Positions 18,011 through 26,979 of a stretch of 64,000 nucleotides of DNA are shown piece by piece (within the stretch, counting starts at the first letter, position 1; each line of letters begins with the position of its first letter). This DNA comes from Rhizobium sp. Leaf371. Lineage in GTDB: Bacteria; Pseudomonadota; Alphaproteobacteria; Rhizobiales; Rhizobiaceae. Location: positions 1 to 64,000 of the forward strand of contig NZ_LMQB01000028.1 in NCBI RefSeq assembly GCF_001424045.1. The letters are read 5' to 3'. Both the position numbers and the translations under genes were made by a program. The notes under the pieces are model-generated. The model was not told the DNA's origin, ran no database searches, and saw only the letters and a program-made list of their open reading frames with translations.

Positions 18011-21000
18011 TTACTCCGCCGGCAGAAGATGCGCGTCATGCGCCTCCGCAGAGCTTTTCAGCGGCCGGTTTCCGGCGAGTTTCCGCACCAGCACGTAGAA
18101 GACCGGCGTCATGAAGATACCGAAGACGGTGACGCCGACCATGCCGGAGAACACGGCAATACCCATGGCAGCGCGCATTTCGGCCCCTGCCCCCGTGGAG
18201 ATGACCAGCGGCACCACGCCCATGATGAAGGCCATCGAGGTCATCAGAATGGGACGCAGCCGCAGCCGGCTCGCCTCGACGGCCGCCTGAACGGGCGTTC
18301 GCCCTTCGAACTCCAGCTCCCGCGCGAACTCGACGATCAGGATCGCGTTCTTCGCCGACAGGCCGACAAGGACAACGAGACCGATCTGGGTAAAGATGTT
18401 GTTGTCCCCACCGGTCAGCCACACACCGGTAAGGGCAGCGAGCACGCCCATCGGCACGATCATGATGATGGCGACGGGGAGCGTCAGGCTCTCATACTGG
18501 GCTGCAAGCACGAGATAGACGAGCAGCAGAGCGAGCGGAAAGACGAGGAAACCGGAACTTCCTGCAAGAATCTGCTGATAGGTAAGATCGGTCCATTCGA
18601 AGTCGATGCCGGAGGGCAGCGTTTCCCCTGCGATCTGCTCGATTGCCGCCTGCGCCTGGCCGGAGGAGAACCCCGGTGCCGGTGCGCCATTGACGTCGGC
18701 CGCCAGGAAGCCGTTGTAGCGGGTCGTCCGCTCCGGCCCGGTGGTGGCCTCGACCTTGAGGAGGGCCGACAGCGGGATCATCTGGCCCGTCTGCGAGCGA
18801 ACCTTCAGCTGCCCGATATCCTCGGGTTTGGCCCGATACTTCGCATCCGCCTGCACCCGCACGCTGTATGTGCGGCCGAAGGCATTGAAATCATTGACAT
18901 ACAGTGAACCCAGATAAATCTGCAGCGCATCGAAGACATCGGTGACAGACACGCCGAGCTGTTCGGCCTTCGTCCGGTCGAGATCTGCGAAGAGTTGGGG
19001 GACGTTGATCTGGAAGCTCGAGAAGATGCCCGCGAGTTCCGGCGTCTGGTAGGCCTTGGCGATGAAGGCCTTGGTCGCTTCATCCAGCGCCTGATAGCCG
19101 AAGCCGGCGCGATCCTCGATCTGCAGCTTGAAGCCACCCGTGGAGCCGAGACCATTGACCGGCGGCGGCGGGAACATGGCGATGAAGGCGTCCTGGATGC
19201 CCGCATATTTCTGGTTCAGCTGCATGGCGATGGCGCCGCCCGAAAGCTCCGGTGTCGTTCGGTTCTCGAAGTCGTCGAGAATGGCAAAAACGATGCCCGC
19301 ATTCGAGCCGATCGTGAAACCGTTGATCGACAGCCCGGGAAAGGCGATCGCGTTCTTCACGCCGGGCTGCTTCAGGGCGATATCGCTCATCTTCTTGATC
19401 ACACTTTCGGTCCGATCGAGCGTTGCGCCATCGGGAAGCTGAGCAAAACCAATCAGATACTGCTTATCCTGCGCCGGCACGAAGCCGCCGGGGACCGCGT
19501 TGAACATGCCGTAGGTCGCGCCCGCCAGGGCGAGATAGATCACCATGACGACGCTCTTGCGTGAGAGAAGTCCACCGATGCTGCGGCCATAGCCGTTGGA
19601 CGCCGCCCCGAAGGCCCGGTTGAAGCCGCGGAAGAACCAGCCGAACGCCTTGTCCATCGCGATCGTCAGAATGTCTTTCTTTGCGTGATGCCCTTTGAGC
19701 AGCAAGGCGGCCAGAGCCGGGGAAAGGGTCAGCGAGTTGATGGCCGAGATGACGGTAGAGATCGCAATGGTAAGCGCGAACTGACGGTAAAACTGCCCGG
19801 AAAGCCCGGTGATGAAGGCCAGAGGTACGAAGACCGCCACCAGAACCAGCGCAATCGCGATGATCGGACCGGACACTTCCTGCATCGCGCGATAGGTCGC
19901 TTCCCGTGGTGCAAGGCCGTTCTCGATGTTGCGCTCCACATTTTCCACGACGACGATCGCGTCGTCCACCACGATGCCGATGGCGAGCACGAGACCGAAC
20001 AGGGTCAACGCATTGACCGAGAAGCCGAAGACATACATGACCGCGAACGTCCCGATGATCGAGACGGGAACCGCGATCAGCGGAATGATCGAGGCGCGCC
20101 AGGTCTGCAGGAACAGGATGACCACGACGACCACGAGGGCAATTGCTTCGAGCAGCGTATCGATGACCTTTTCGATGGAGGCGCGGACGAATTCCGTGGT
20201 GTCGTAGACGATCTCGAAACGGATGCCTTCCGGCATGGCTTTCGACAGTTCCGCCATCGTTGCGCGGACATCGTCGGATATGGCGATGGCGTTGGAGCCT
20301 GGTGATTGGAAAACGGGCACGGCGACGGCCGGCTCGCCGTCCAGGAGGGAGCGCAGCGTATAATCGGCAGCGCCCATCTCGATCCGGGCGACGTCCCGTA
20401 GCCGGGTTATCTCGCCACTGGCGCCGCTCTTGACGATGATGTTGCCGAACTGTTCCGGCGTTTGCAAACGGCCTTGCGCGTTGACGGAGAGCTGCAGATC
20501 GACGCCGGGCAGCGTTGGCGACGCCCCGATGATCCCGGCGGCAGCCTGAACGTTTTGCTGGCGAATGGCTGTGGTGATATCGCTCGCCGCCAGTCCGTAT
20601 TCGGCGGCCTTCTGAGGGTCGATCCAGACGCGCATGGAGTAGTCGCCGGCACCGAATACCTGCACCTGCCCCACGCCTTCGATGCGTGCCAGGCGGTCCT
20701 TGATGTTGAGAACGGCGTAATTGCGAAGATAGGTGAGGTCGTAGCGTCCGCCCGCGGAGACGAGGTTGACGACCATCATCAGGTCGGGCGAACTCTTCAC
20801 CGTCGTGACGCCCAGCGCCCGCACCTCCGCCGGGAGTCGCGGTTCTGCCTGCGACACACGGTTCTGCACGAGTTGCTGTGCCTTATCGGGGTCGGTCCCC
20901 AGCTTGAACGTCACCGTCAGCGTCAGAACGCCGTCGGCCGTCGCCTGGCTCGACATGTAGAGCATGTCTTCGACGCCGTTGATCGACTCTTCAAGCGGCG

Positions 21001-21193
21001 TGGCCACCGTTTCTGCGATGACTTTTGGATTGGCACCGGGATAGGTGCCGCGCACGACGATGGATGGCGGAACGACGTCCGGATATTCGGAGATCGGTAG
21101 CGCACGCATGCCGATCAGGCCCGCGACGACGATGAGAACCGACAGAACGCCGGCAAACACCGGTCTGTCGATAAAAAACCTTGAGATATTCAT
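18011..21193 (-). CDS. RND multidrug efflux permease (AcrB/HAE1 type)
   Basis: A 1060-residue inner-membrane proton antiporter, normal AcrB length. It opens with MNISRFFIDRPVFAGVLSVL (first helix). The proton-relay Asp pair is in GIVVDDAIVVVEN (about residue 408) and the relay Lys in GLSAKNAILIVEF (about residue 945). Two large periplasmic loops lie between helices 1-2 and 7-8. It would assemble with the adaptor encoded 161 bases upstream and an outer-membrane channel; no TolC-like gene is in the window. It is the third gene of a hydrolase-adaptor-pump operon, probably under the LysR regulator encoded divergently. Confidence 0.95.
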   Translation of the reverse strand: MNISRFFIDRPVFAGVLSVLIVVAGLIGMRALPISEYPDVVPPSIVVRGTYPGANPKVIAETVATPLEESINGVEDMLYMSSQATADGVLTLTVTFKLGTDPDKAQQLVQNRVSQAEPRLPAEVRALGVTTVKSSPDLMMVVNLVSAGGRYDLTYLRNYAVLNIKDRLARIEGVGQVQVFGAGDYSMRVWIDPQKAAEYGLAASDITTAIRQQNVQAAAGIIGASPTLPGVDLQLSVNAQGRLQTPEQFGNIIVKSGASGEITRLRDVARIEMGAADYTLRSLLDGEPAVAVPVFQSPGSNAIAISDDVRATMAELSKAMPEGIRFEIVYDTTEFVRASIEKVIDTLLEAIALVVVVVILFLQTWRASIIPLIAVPVSIIGTFAVMYVFGFSVNALTLFGLVLAIGIVVDDAIVVVENVERNIENGLAPREATYRAMQEVSGPIIAIALVLVAVFVPLAFITGLSGQFYRQFALTIAISTVISAINSLTLSPALAALLLKGHHAKKDILTIAMDKAFGWFFRGFNRAFGAASNGYGRSIGGLLSRKSVVMVIYLALAGATYGMFNAVPGGFVPAQDKQYLIGFAQLPDGATLDRTESVIKKMSDIALKQPGVKNAIAFPGLSINGFTIGSNAGIVFAILDDFENRTTPELSGGAIAMQLNQKYAGIQDAFIAMFPPPPVNGLGSTGGFKLQIEDRAGFGYQALDEATKAFIAKAYQTPELAGIFSSFQINVPQLFADLDRTKAEQLGVSVTDVFDALQIYLGSLYVNDFNAFGRTYSVRVQADAKYRAKPEDIGQLKVRSQTGQMIPLSALLKVEATTGPERTTRYNGFLAADVNGAPAPGFSSGQAQAAIEQIAGETLPSGIDFEWTDLTYQQILAGSSGFLVFPLALLLVYLVLAAQYESLTLPVAIIMIVPMGVLAALTGVWLTGGDNNIFTQIGLVVLVGLSAKNAILIVEFARELEFEGRTPVQAAVEASRLRLRPILMTSMAFIMGVVPLVISTGAGAEMRAAMGIAVFSGMVGVTVFGIFMTPVFYVLVRKLAGNRPLKSSAEAHDAHLLPAE

Positions 21194-21354
21194 GTCATAA
21201 CCCCTCTCCGGGAATGATCAGAAGACGAACGGCCCTGCTCGCGGCCTGACGGCCGCAAGGTCGGGTAAACGGTGAAACGTGGTTTCGGGTGAGGCCGATG
21301 CCGTGGGCGGACGTGCCGGGTTCAGCCGTCTCCACGCAGGCTTCAGGAAGTGAT

Positions 21355-22542
21355 TTACTGCTGCGCGACCTTCGCCTCGCTCTGCGGATCGACCAACGCG
21401 CCGGGGCGGATGCGCTGCAATCCGTTCACGACGATACGATCGCCAGCGCTCAGACCCTTTTCGACGATCCGCTGACCGTCGACCGCACTTCCAAGCTCGA
21501 TCTGGCGATAGGCGATCGTGTTTTGTGGATCGACGACGAAGACGAATTTCTTATCCTGATCCGTTCCAACGGCCTTCTCGCTGATCATCAGATGGTTTTC
21601 AGGCGCAGGATCTCCCATGCGGATACGAACGAACTGCCCCGGAAGCAGGCGCCCGCCCGGATTGCCGAAGACGGCGCGAACTCGGACCGTACCACTCTGC
21701 GCATTGACCTCATTGTCGATCCACTGAAGCTGGCCGCTGATCGCAGCCCCCTCCCCTTCCCCGGTTGCCAATTCGACGGGAATCCGTGACAGGTTCGGGG
21801 ATGCGGATGCGTCGTCACCCAACTGGGCGAGCGTCCGTCCGACGAGATCCTCGTTGACATCGAAGCTTGCATAGATCGGATCGACGGATACCAGCGTCGT
21901 CAGAACCGGCGAGCCGGAGCCCGCCGCGACGAGATTGCCTTCCGTGATTTCGCGGCGACCGACGCGGCCGGAGATGGGCGCGCGAACGTCGGTATAGCCG
22001 AGCTCCAGTTGGGCGACGTGCAGCGAGGCCTTTGCCGACTGGACGGCAGCGAGCGCTTCGGCTTTGGCGCTGCTGCGCTGCGCGAGCTCGCTATCGGAGA
22101 GCACGTTCTTGGATGTTAGCCGTTCGCCGCGCTCCAGCTCCGAGCTTGCGTAGGAAAGCCGAGCCTGCGCAGAGGCAACCTGCCCCTCCGCCTGCGCCAC
22201 GGCCGCCTTGTAGGGCTCAGGATCGATCCTCACGAGAAGATCGCCCGCTTTGACCAGTGCGCCCTCGCGAAACTCGACGGACTGTATCGCCCCAGCGACA
22301 CGCGGGCGGATCTGAACGCGGCCGACCGCCTCAAGACGACCGGAAAACGTCTGCCAGGTCGCGACATTTCGTGTTTCCACTGTCGCGACGGTGACGGGAA
22401 TTGCCTGTGGCGCCGCCGCTACCGCCGGTTCTGCAGCCACGGCACCTTCGGTCCGCTCGAAGTAAAACGCTGCCCCCGCAACGGACGCAGCAATGCCCAG
22501 GCCGGCGCCCATCAGGGCCCAGCGACTTGTTTTTGCTGTCAT
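21355..22542 (-). CDS. RND efflux periplasmic adaptor (membrane fusion protein)
   Basis: A 395-residue AcrA-type adaptor. An N-terminal anchor or signal helix (WALMGAGLGIAASVAGAAFYF) is followed by the lipoyl half-motif (VEFREGALVKAGDLLVRID), an alpha-helical hairpin rich in Ala/Glu/Gln (about residues 100-165), the second lipoyl half (YTDVRAPISGRVGR), beta-barrel and membrane-proximal domains. The start at 22542 is decided by a textbook AAGGAG six bases upstream; an earlier TTG lacks support. It lies 30 bases after the hydrolase-like gene and precedes the pump. Confidence 0.94.
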   Translation of the reverse strand: MTAKTSRWALMGAGLGIAASVAGAAFYFERTEGAVAAEPAVAAAPQAIPVTVATVETRNVATWQTFSGRLEAVGRVQIRPRVAGAIQSVEFREGALVKAGDLLVRIDPEPYKAAVAQAEGQVASAQARLSYASSELERGERLTSKNVLSDSELAQRSSAKAEALAAVQSAKASLHVAQLELGYTDVRAPISGRVGRREITEGNLVAAGSGSPVLTTLVSVDPIYASFDVNEDLVGRTLAQLGDDASASPNLSRIPVELATGEGEGAAISGQLQWIDNEVNAQSGTVRVRAVFGNPGGRLLPGQFVRIRMGDPAPENHLMISEKAVGTDQDKKFVFVVDPQNTIAYRQIELGSAVDGQRIVEKGLSAGDRIVVNGLQRIRPGALVDPQSEAKVAQQ

Positions 22543-22572
22543 AATCAACTCCTTGGCTCTGATAGAGCCTCT

Positions 22573-23454
22573 TCAGACTGTTGCTGGATCTCCCGACCGC
22601 AGCTCATCGACAAAGGCCGAGAATCCGGCGCCTACCGCCTCGATCCATGGACCCGTGTATTCCCTGTAAATTCCCGTCCACCCTAGGCTGACGGGGAGAA
22701 TTCTTTCTCGAACGCGGACGCCAGCGTTTCGAAGCCGACCCGCATAGGACAGCACCTCATCGCGCAGGGGATCGTCCTCCGACGTCACGAGAAGAGCCGG
22801 AGCGACCCCCATCAGACGTGAACACTCGCAAGGCGCCGCATAGGGATGCTGGCCACCGCAGACGGCCCGCATATAGTGCCTCCACCCATCCGCCCACCGT
22901 TCTCGCAGGGTGACCTCTGCTTCCCGCATCGAGATCGACGTCATGCGTGGATCGATCAACGGCGAGAAGAGGATTTGGCCTGTGAGCCGGCCTGGAAAGC
23001 GATCCCGCGCCTTCAGCGCAACACCGGCCGCGATATTGCCTCCCGCCTCCTCGCCCACCACGAAGAGCTGTGATTTCGCGGTTCCCCCCAGCATCTTGCG
23101 ATGCTCGTCAATGTAGCTGAGCGCCGAACAGGCATGGTCGAGGACCTGGGGAAAACAGAAATCGGACATTTCCCCATAGGCAGCTTCCACGACGACAGCG
23201 CCGGTATCGGCAATCGCCCGCGCAACAGGCCGCTCCCGATCCGAACGATCGCTTTCGAGGAACGCGCCGCCGTGAAGGTAGAGAACCAGAGGACGTGGCT
23301 TGCGCAGCGTCTCGCTCTCGTACATGCGCACGCTCAGACCTGGACCGGGGTCCGTCGAAATTGCGATTGTCTGCCAGGCGCTTGTCATATCGATCGTCCG
23401 CTTCCCACGGCCATCTTGCCCATCGGTCTGTTTATCTAGTATTGTTCCATTCAT
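22573..23454 (-). CDS. Alpha/beta hydrolase-like protein lacking the catalytic serine and histidine
   Basis: A 293-residue protein of the hormone-sensitive-lipase/acetyl-esterase branch. The oxyanion motif is kept (LYLHGGAF, His61) and the acid region reads EDDPLRDE. Where the family has GDSAGG, this protein reads GEEAGG: the nucleophile Ser is Glu136. The C-terminal His motif (usually HGF) is replaced by LGWTGIY. It is therefore probably non-catalytic. The start ATG 23454 avoids running into the divergent LysR gene (76-bp gap); ATG 23388 is an alternative. First gene of the operon with the RND adaptor and pump. Confidence 0.82.
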   Translation of the reverse strand: MNGTILDKQTDGQDGRGKRTIDMTSAWQTIAISTDPGPGLSVRMYESETLRKPRPLVLYLHGGAFLESDRSDRERPVARAIADTGAVVVEAAYGEMSDFCFPQVLDHACSALSYIDEHRKMLGGTAKSQLFVVGEEAGGNIAAGVALKARDRFPGRLTGQILFSPLIDPRMTSISMREAEVTLRERWADGWRHYMRAVCGGQHPYAAPCECSRLMGVAPALLVTSEDDPLRDEVLSYAGRLRNAGVRVRERILPVSLGWTGIYREYTGPWIEAVGAGFSAFVDELRSGDPATV

Positions 23455-23483
23455 CCGCACAAGTGTCCCCAATCGGGTATCAA

Positions 23484-23502
23484 TGTTCCGAATTTCCGAA
23501 CA
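23484..23502. promoter_or_regulatory. Candidate LysR-type operator between the hydrolase-like gene and lysR
   Basis: TGTTC-N9-GAACA forms a dyad centred between the two divergent genes and obeys the T-N11-A rule of LysR-type boxes. It lies 29 bases before the lysR start and 30 bases before the hydrolase-like start, well placed for dual control. No binding evidence. Confidence 0.4.
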
Positions 23503-23530
23503 ATAATGTGCATGGTAGGAAACCGAAGCG

Positions 23531-24442
23531 ATGGACCAACTCTCCGCAATGCGCGTGTTCGTGCGTGTCGTCGAAACCGGCAATTTTACAAGAGCGGCAA
23601 CCACATTGGGCATGCCGAAGACGACGGTGACGAACTTCGTCCAGAGCTTGGAGGCGCGGTTGCGCACCACGCTTCTCAATCGCACCACCCGCCGGGTCAT
23701 CGTCACAACAGACGGAGCGCTTTACTATGAGCGCGCCGTCCAGATCCTTTCGGAACTCGATGAACTCGACAGCAGTCTTAGCAACTCCCAATCCCAGCCG
23801 AGTGGGAGGCTGCGGGTGGAGATGGCCGGCGCCTTTGCCGACCTCGTCGTGATCCCTGCCCTCTGCGACTTCTACCAGCGCTATCCCCAGATCAAGCTCG
23901 ACATTGGCGTTGGCGACAGGCTCGTCGATTATGTCGTCGAAAACGTGGACTGCGCCCTTCGTGGTGGCACGCCCGGTGACCAATCCTTGATCGCCCGTAA
24001 GGTCGGCGAGATGACGATGAAGCTCTGCGCCGCTCCCTTCTACATCGAGAAGTTCGGGGAGCCTCAAGAGCCCGAAGATCTCATGCGAGACCATGTTGCC
24101 GTCGGCTATCTCGTTGCGCAATCCGGTCGCGTGATGGATCTTGAGCTGCAAAATAGCGAGCGCTCCGTCGAGATCACGCCGAACTACGTTCTCTCCGTGA
24201 ACGATGCGCGCTCCTACGTCAACGCGGCAATCGGTGGTCTGGGCGTGGCTGTCGCGCCCGGCTTCATGGTCGAGGACGCTTTGGCCTCCGGCACCTTGAA
24301 GCCCGTTCTTCCCGGATGGACCGCGAAGGCTCTTCCCCTCTATGTCGTCTATCCGCAACGCCGGCATTTGAGCAATAAGGTTCGGGTTTTCGTCGATTGG
24401 CTCGCCAAGCTCATGCAAACCTTGCCAGCTGACAGGGTTTAA
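23531..24442 (+). CDS. LysR family transcriptional regulator
   Basis: A 303-residue LysR regulator. The N-terminal winged helix-turn-helix spans residues 1-60 (MDQLSAMRVFVRVVETGNFT, then LGMPKTTVTNFVQSLEARL, LLNRTTRRV). The effector-binding domain follows from about residue 90 (GRLRVEMAGAFADLVVIPAL). This is the CrgA/DsdC-like MDQLSAMRVFV subgroup. A modest AGGAAA precedes ATG 23531. It is divergent from the hydrolase-RND operon and is its likely regulator. Its 3' end converges with repC, 47 bases apart. Confidence 0.92.
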   Translation: MDQLSAMRVFVRVVETGNFTRAATTLGMPKTTVTNFVQSLEARLRTTLLNRTTRRVIVTTDGALYYERAVQILSELDELDSSLSNSQSQPSGRLRVEMAGAFADLVVIPALCDFYQRYPQIKLDIGVGDRLVDYVVENVDCALRGGTPGDQSLIARKVGEMTMKLCAAPFYIEKFGEPQEPEDLMRDHVAVGYLVAQSGRVMDLELQNSERSVEITPNYVLSVNDARSYVNAAIGGLGVAVAPGFMVEDALASGTLKPVLPGWTAKALPLYVVYPQRRHLSNKVRVFVDWLAKLMQTLPADRV

Positions 24443-24489
24443 CGGGAGCCCCGGTTGCCCCACCGCGAAATGCACCGACCTCTTGCAAA

Positions 24490-25707
24490 TCAAAGATGCG
24501 GCTCCGCCGTTCGCGCCGTCTTCCGCGATTTTACGACTCCCATCAACATTTGCGACGATGAAAACTTCCCGACCTTCGCCTGTTGCGTCAAATGACGAAG
24601 GTATCCGCCAGGCGAACGGATCGTCTCGCTCCGTTCGAGAATGCAGCTAATCGCCACAGCGGCGGGAACGGCGCCCATCGTAGCGCAGGCGGCCTCGTAG
24701 GCAGACGGGCTGATCCCGAACATTCGGCCGACGACATTTGCGGCGGACGTCAAGTCTCGCCAATCTCGAATTTCACAGCGCGCAGCGTAGTTCGATATCG
24801 ACGGACATGTCGCAAGCACGAGGGTCAGCGAATTTTGCAGCGTCGGTGTATCGCTCGTTGCTGGGTGCTCTGGTTTCTCGTCGTTGGTTTTCATGTGAGA
24901 TGACCGTTCAGAATCAAGAAAAGATTCGGATTCTGATATCTGTATGTGCCGCTCATTTTGGCAGGGATTGCCGCTCGGTTTTTGCGTATTCTTCCATGCT
25001 TCCAAGGCTTTGAGGATCAGATCCCGCAAATCACGAAGCTTGCTGTAGGCGGCGGAGATTCGGCAGACGGTAGCGTTACGAGGAATGCTGTCGATAATCT
25101 CTCGAAACATCGCGTAGTGCTCGTCCCAGCTGCCGGCCGCCCCTTCCGCCGTCGCCATTGCAATGAGCTTTGCAACATCGCGCCGGCAAATGGTGAGGCT
25201 CTCCCGAATTTCCTGCAGTCGAAGCCGGTCGGCGACAACTTCGCGTGCAAGGGTCTCGATTTCCGACGAGCGGGAGAGCAGCGGTGCAAGGGAGAAGCCG
25301 AAAGCTTCCCTTAGATCGCCATTCTGGTGCCGGCGGCTGTAGCGCTTGCCGTTCGCGCTGTCTTTGCGGGCGATCAGGCCGGCATCGACGAGCAGGGCGA
25401 GGTGGCGTCGAATGGTCTGTTCCGCCATGCCATTGGCGCGCAGGGACAGTTGCTGGTTCGACGGAAAGACGACGAGTCCTGTTTCTGCGGATATCTCCGT
25501 CTTTGGATAGAAGGAGAGGAGAGCATTCAGCAGCGCAAGCGTACGGTCGGAGATGCCAAGGCGGCTCCTTGCTTCACAGAGTGCGCGGTAGAGCTTCCAT
25601 TTATCGACCGAATGCGAAAGATCACTGCGTGCCGTGCTCTGTCCCGTGAGCATGGCACGCGTCATCGGCCGCCGCCCAAAGGGCGTCGTCACAAGATAAG
25701 TGTCCAT
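24490..25707 (-). CDS. repC: Plasmid replication initiator RepC
   Basis: A 405-residue initiator of repABC replicons. The N terminus MDTYLVTTPFGRRPMT is the family hallmark, followed by a winged-helix region (NQQLSLRANGMAEQTIRRHLALLVDAGLIARKD in part, about 85-120) that binds the origin. The C-terminal domain contains NVVGRMFGISPSAYEAA and SPGGYLRHLT. In known repABC plasmids the origin lies inside repC. The start at 25707 is supported by GGAGG eight bases upstream and by homology. It is separated from repB by 225 bases carrying the predicted ctRNA. Confidence 0.95.
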   Translation of the reverse strand: MDTYLVTTPFGRRPMTRAMLTGQSTARSDLSHSVDKWKLYRALCEARSRLGISDRTLALLNALLSFYPKTEISAETGLVVFPSNQQLSLRANGMAEQTIRRHLALLVDAGLIARKDSANGKRYSRRHQNGDLREAFGFSLAPLLSRSSEIETLAREVVADRLRLQEIRESLTICRRDVAKLIAMATAEGAAGSWDEHYAMFREIIDSIPRNATVCRISAAYSKLRDLRDLILKALEAWKNTQKPSGNPCQNERHIQISESESFLDSERSSHMKTNDEKPEHPATSDTPTLQNSLTLVLATCPSISNYAARCEIRDWRDLTSAANVVGRMFGISPSAYEAACATMGAVPAAVAISCILERSETIRSPGGYLRHLTQQAKVGKFSSSQMLMGVVKSRKTARTAEPHL

Positions 25708-25765
25708 TTTCGTTGCCTCCAAGCGTAGGGCAAACGATTCCGGTCACCAAAGCGGCGTTCTCACG

Positions 25766-25794
25766 TTGACAAGTGATTCGAAGGGAGCTATTCG
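25766..25794 (+). promoter_or_regulatory. Predicted promoter of the antisense ctRNA
   Basis: A consensus -35 TTGACA (25766-25771) and a -10-like TATTCG (25789-25794) with 17-base spacing, on the strand opposite to repABC in the repB-repC gap. Position and direction match the ctRNA promoters of rhizobial repABC replicons. Confidence 0.6.
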
Positions 25795-25799
25795 TTTCT

Positions 25800-25857
25800 C
25801 TGCTACAAGACAACAAAGGCTCTCAGGTGGTTCGCCGCTTGGGGGCCTTTCGTTTAA
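25800..25857 (+). ncRNA. Predicted repABC counter-transcribed RNA (ctRNA, incA)
   Basis: A roughly 55-base transcript is predicted from the TTGACA/TATTCG promoter to a hairpin AAAGGC...GCCTTT (about 25814-25850) ending in CGTTT. It is antisense to the repC leader, the usual position and size of the small RNA that represses repC translation and sets copy number and incompatibility. The exact 5' end is an estimate. Confidence 0.6.
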
Positions 25858-25909
25858 CCGATACTGCATCCTTTCCTAGTTATCGTTTTGCCAGCCCCTA
25901 AAACGGGTC

Positions 25910-25931
25910 AACCCTGTCACGTGACAGGGTT
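25910..25931. repeat. Perfect 22-bp palindrome at the end of repB
   Basis: Arms AACCCTGTCAC / GTGACAGGGTT, symmetric about 25920/25921, two bases beyond the repB stop. On the plus strand it is followed by TTTTTAA, so it could terminate transcripts antisense to repB. Its perfect symmetry also suits a RepB (ParB-type) partition site or an exclusion element. It does not match the GTT-N4-GC-N4-AAC centromere pattern I recall for repABC. I noticed no second copy. Confidence 0.6.
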
Positions 25932-25932
25932 T

Positions 25933-26979
25933 TTAAGCGTCCTCGTCGTCCCGGCGCTCGAACTTCTCGACCAAGCGCGGCATTTCAGCCTGCAGGAAAG
26001 CCGAGAACGCAGCGCCTTTCGGGCCCGCATGGACAATACGCAATTCTTTCGCAGAAATTTTAACCCGGGCGATATCCTGTCCGCTCGGATCTCTCAGCGA
26101 GAGAACATTGTTGCTTCCGTCATCCGAGATGGTCGCGGGAGCCTTTAAAGCGGCCAATGCGAGGCGGAAGCGTTCGTCCGAACTCATGGTCGACGTGCCA
26201 TCCGCACGCAGGCGCTTCTGAAGAAGGACGGACCCGCCATCGGATGCGGAAAAAAGCTTGGCGAAATCGCCCCACCGTGGGCGCCCGACCTTCGGTGCTC
26301 GACCGATCAGCTCGATGATGTCGAGCGGCACTGCACGGTAAACCCCGCGCATGCGGGCAAGCTCTGCATCATCGATCGCAAGTGCCGCCTTGATGTCGCG
26401 CGGCTTGATCTGAGCGTCGTCCATCCGCGCCGTAAACAGGGCGCGTTCGATCCAGGTCAGGTCCTGTCGCGCGGCGTTCTCAATCCCTTGCGAGACGACG
26501 AGGTCACGATCCGACATCTCGACGACGAGCGCACGCACTGGAATCCCGAGCTCCTTAGCCGCCTTAAGACGGCGATGGCCATAGATGACCTGATACCGCC
26601 CGGCGCGCTCGGGATGTGGTCGAACTTGGATCGGAATGCGCTGACCTTCGGCCTCGAAGGTCGCTCTGAAGGCTGCAAAATCCGCATCATTGTCGTCGGC
26701 TAGGCGATCGGGATAGGGGGAGGGATCGATGAGCGAGGCATCGAGTTCCAGGCTTGCCCCGGTGCCGGATTCAACCAGGGCTTTCAGCCTGTCCCGCTCG
26801 TCGCGAAGCTCTCCGATCGAGCGTTGAGCGGCACCGATCACACCCGCGCCGACGCGCGGAAGGGCAGGGCCTGACTGCGGGCTCGCGGCAGGATTCTGCT
26901 CGACAGGTTGCGGATCGGCGTCCACCGCAGCAGACAGCAGCCCGAAATTCGCAATGATCGACTTCTTCGTCTTGCTCAT
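25933..26979 (-). CDS. repB: Plasmid partitioning protein RepB (ParB family)
   Basis: A 348-residue centromere-binding protein. The ParB N-terminal CTPase fold is visible at about residues 80-180 (IPIQVRPHPERAGRYQVIYG with HRR, then ERALFTARMD), followed by the helix-turn-helix zone (IKAALAIDDAELARMRGVYR). The basic/hydrophobic N terminus (KTKKSIIANFGLLSAAVD) matches RepB proteins. The start overlaps the repA stop by four bases. It acts with RepA in segregation of the replicon. Confidence 0.95.
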   Translation of the reverse strand: MSKTKKSIIANFGLLSAAVDADPQPVEQNPAASPQSGPALPRVGAGVIGAAQRSIGELRDERDRLKALVESGTGASLELDASLIDPSPYPDRLADDNDADFAAFRATFEAEGQRIPIQVRPHPERAGRYQVIYGHRRLKAAKELGIPVRALVVEMSDRDLVVSQGIENAARQDLTWIERALFTARMDDAQIKPRDIKAALAIDDAELARMRGVYRAVPLDIIELIGRAPKVGRPRWGDFAKLFSASDGGSVLLQKRLRADGTSTMSSDERFRLALAALKAPATISDDGSNNVLSLRDPSGQDIARVKISAKELRIVHAGPKGAAFSAFLQAEMPRLVEKFERRDDEDA

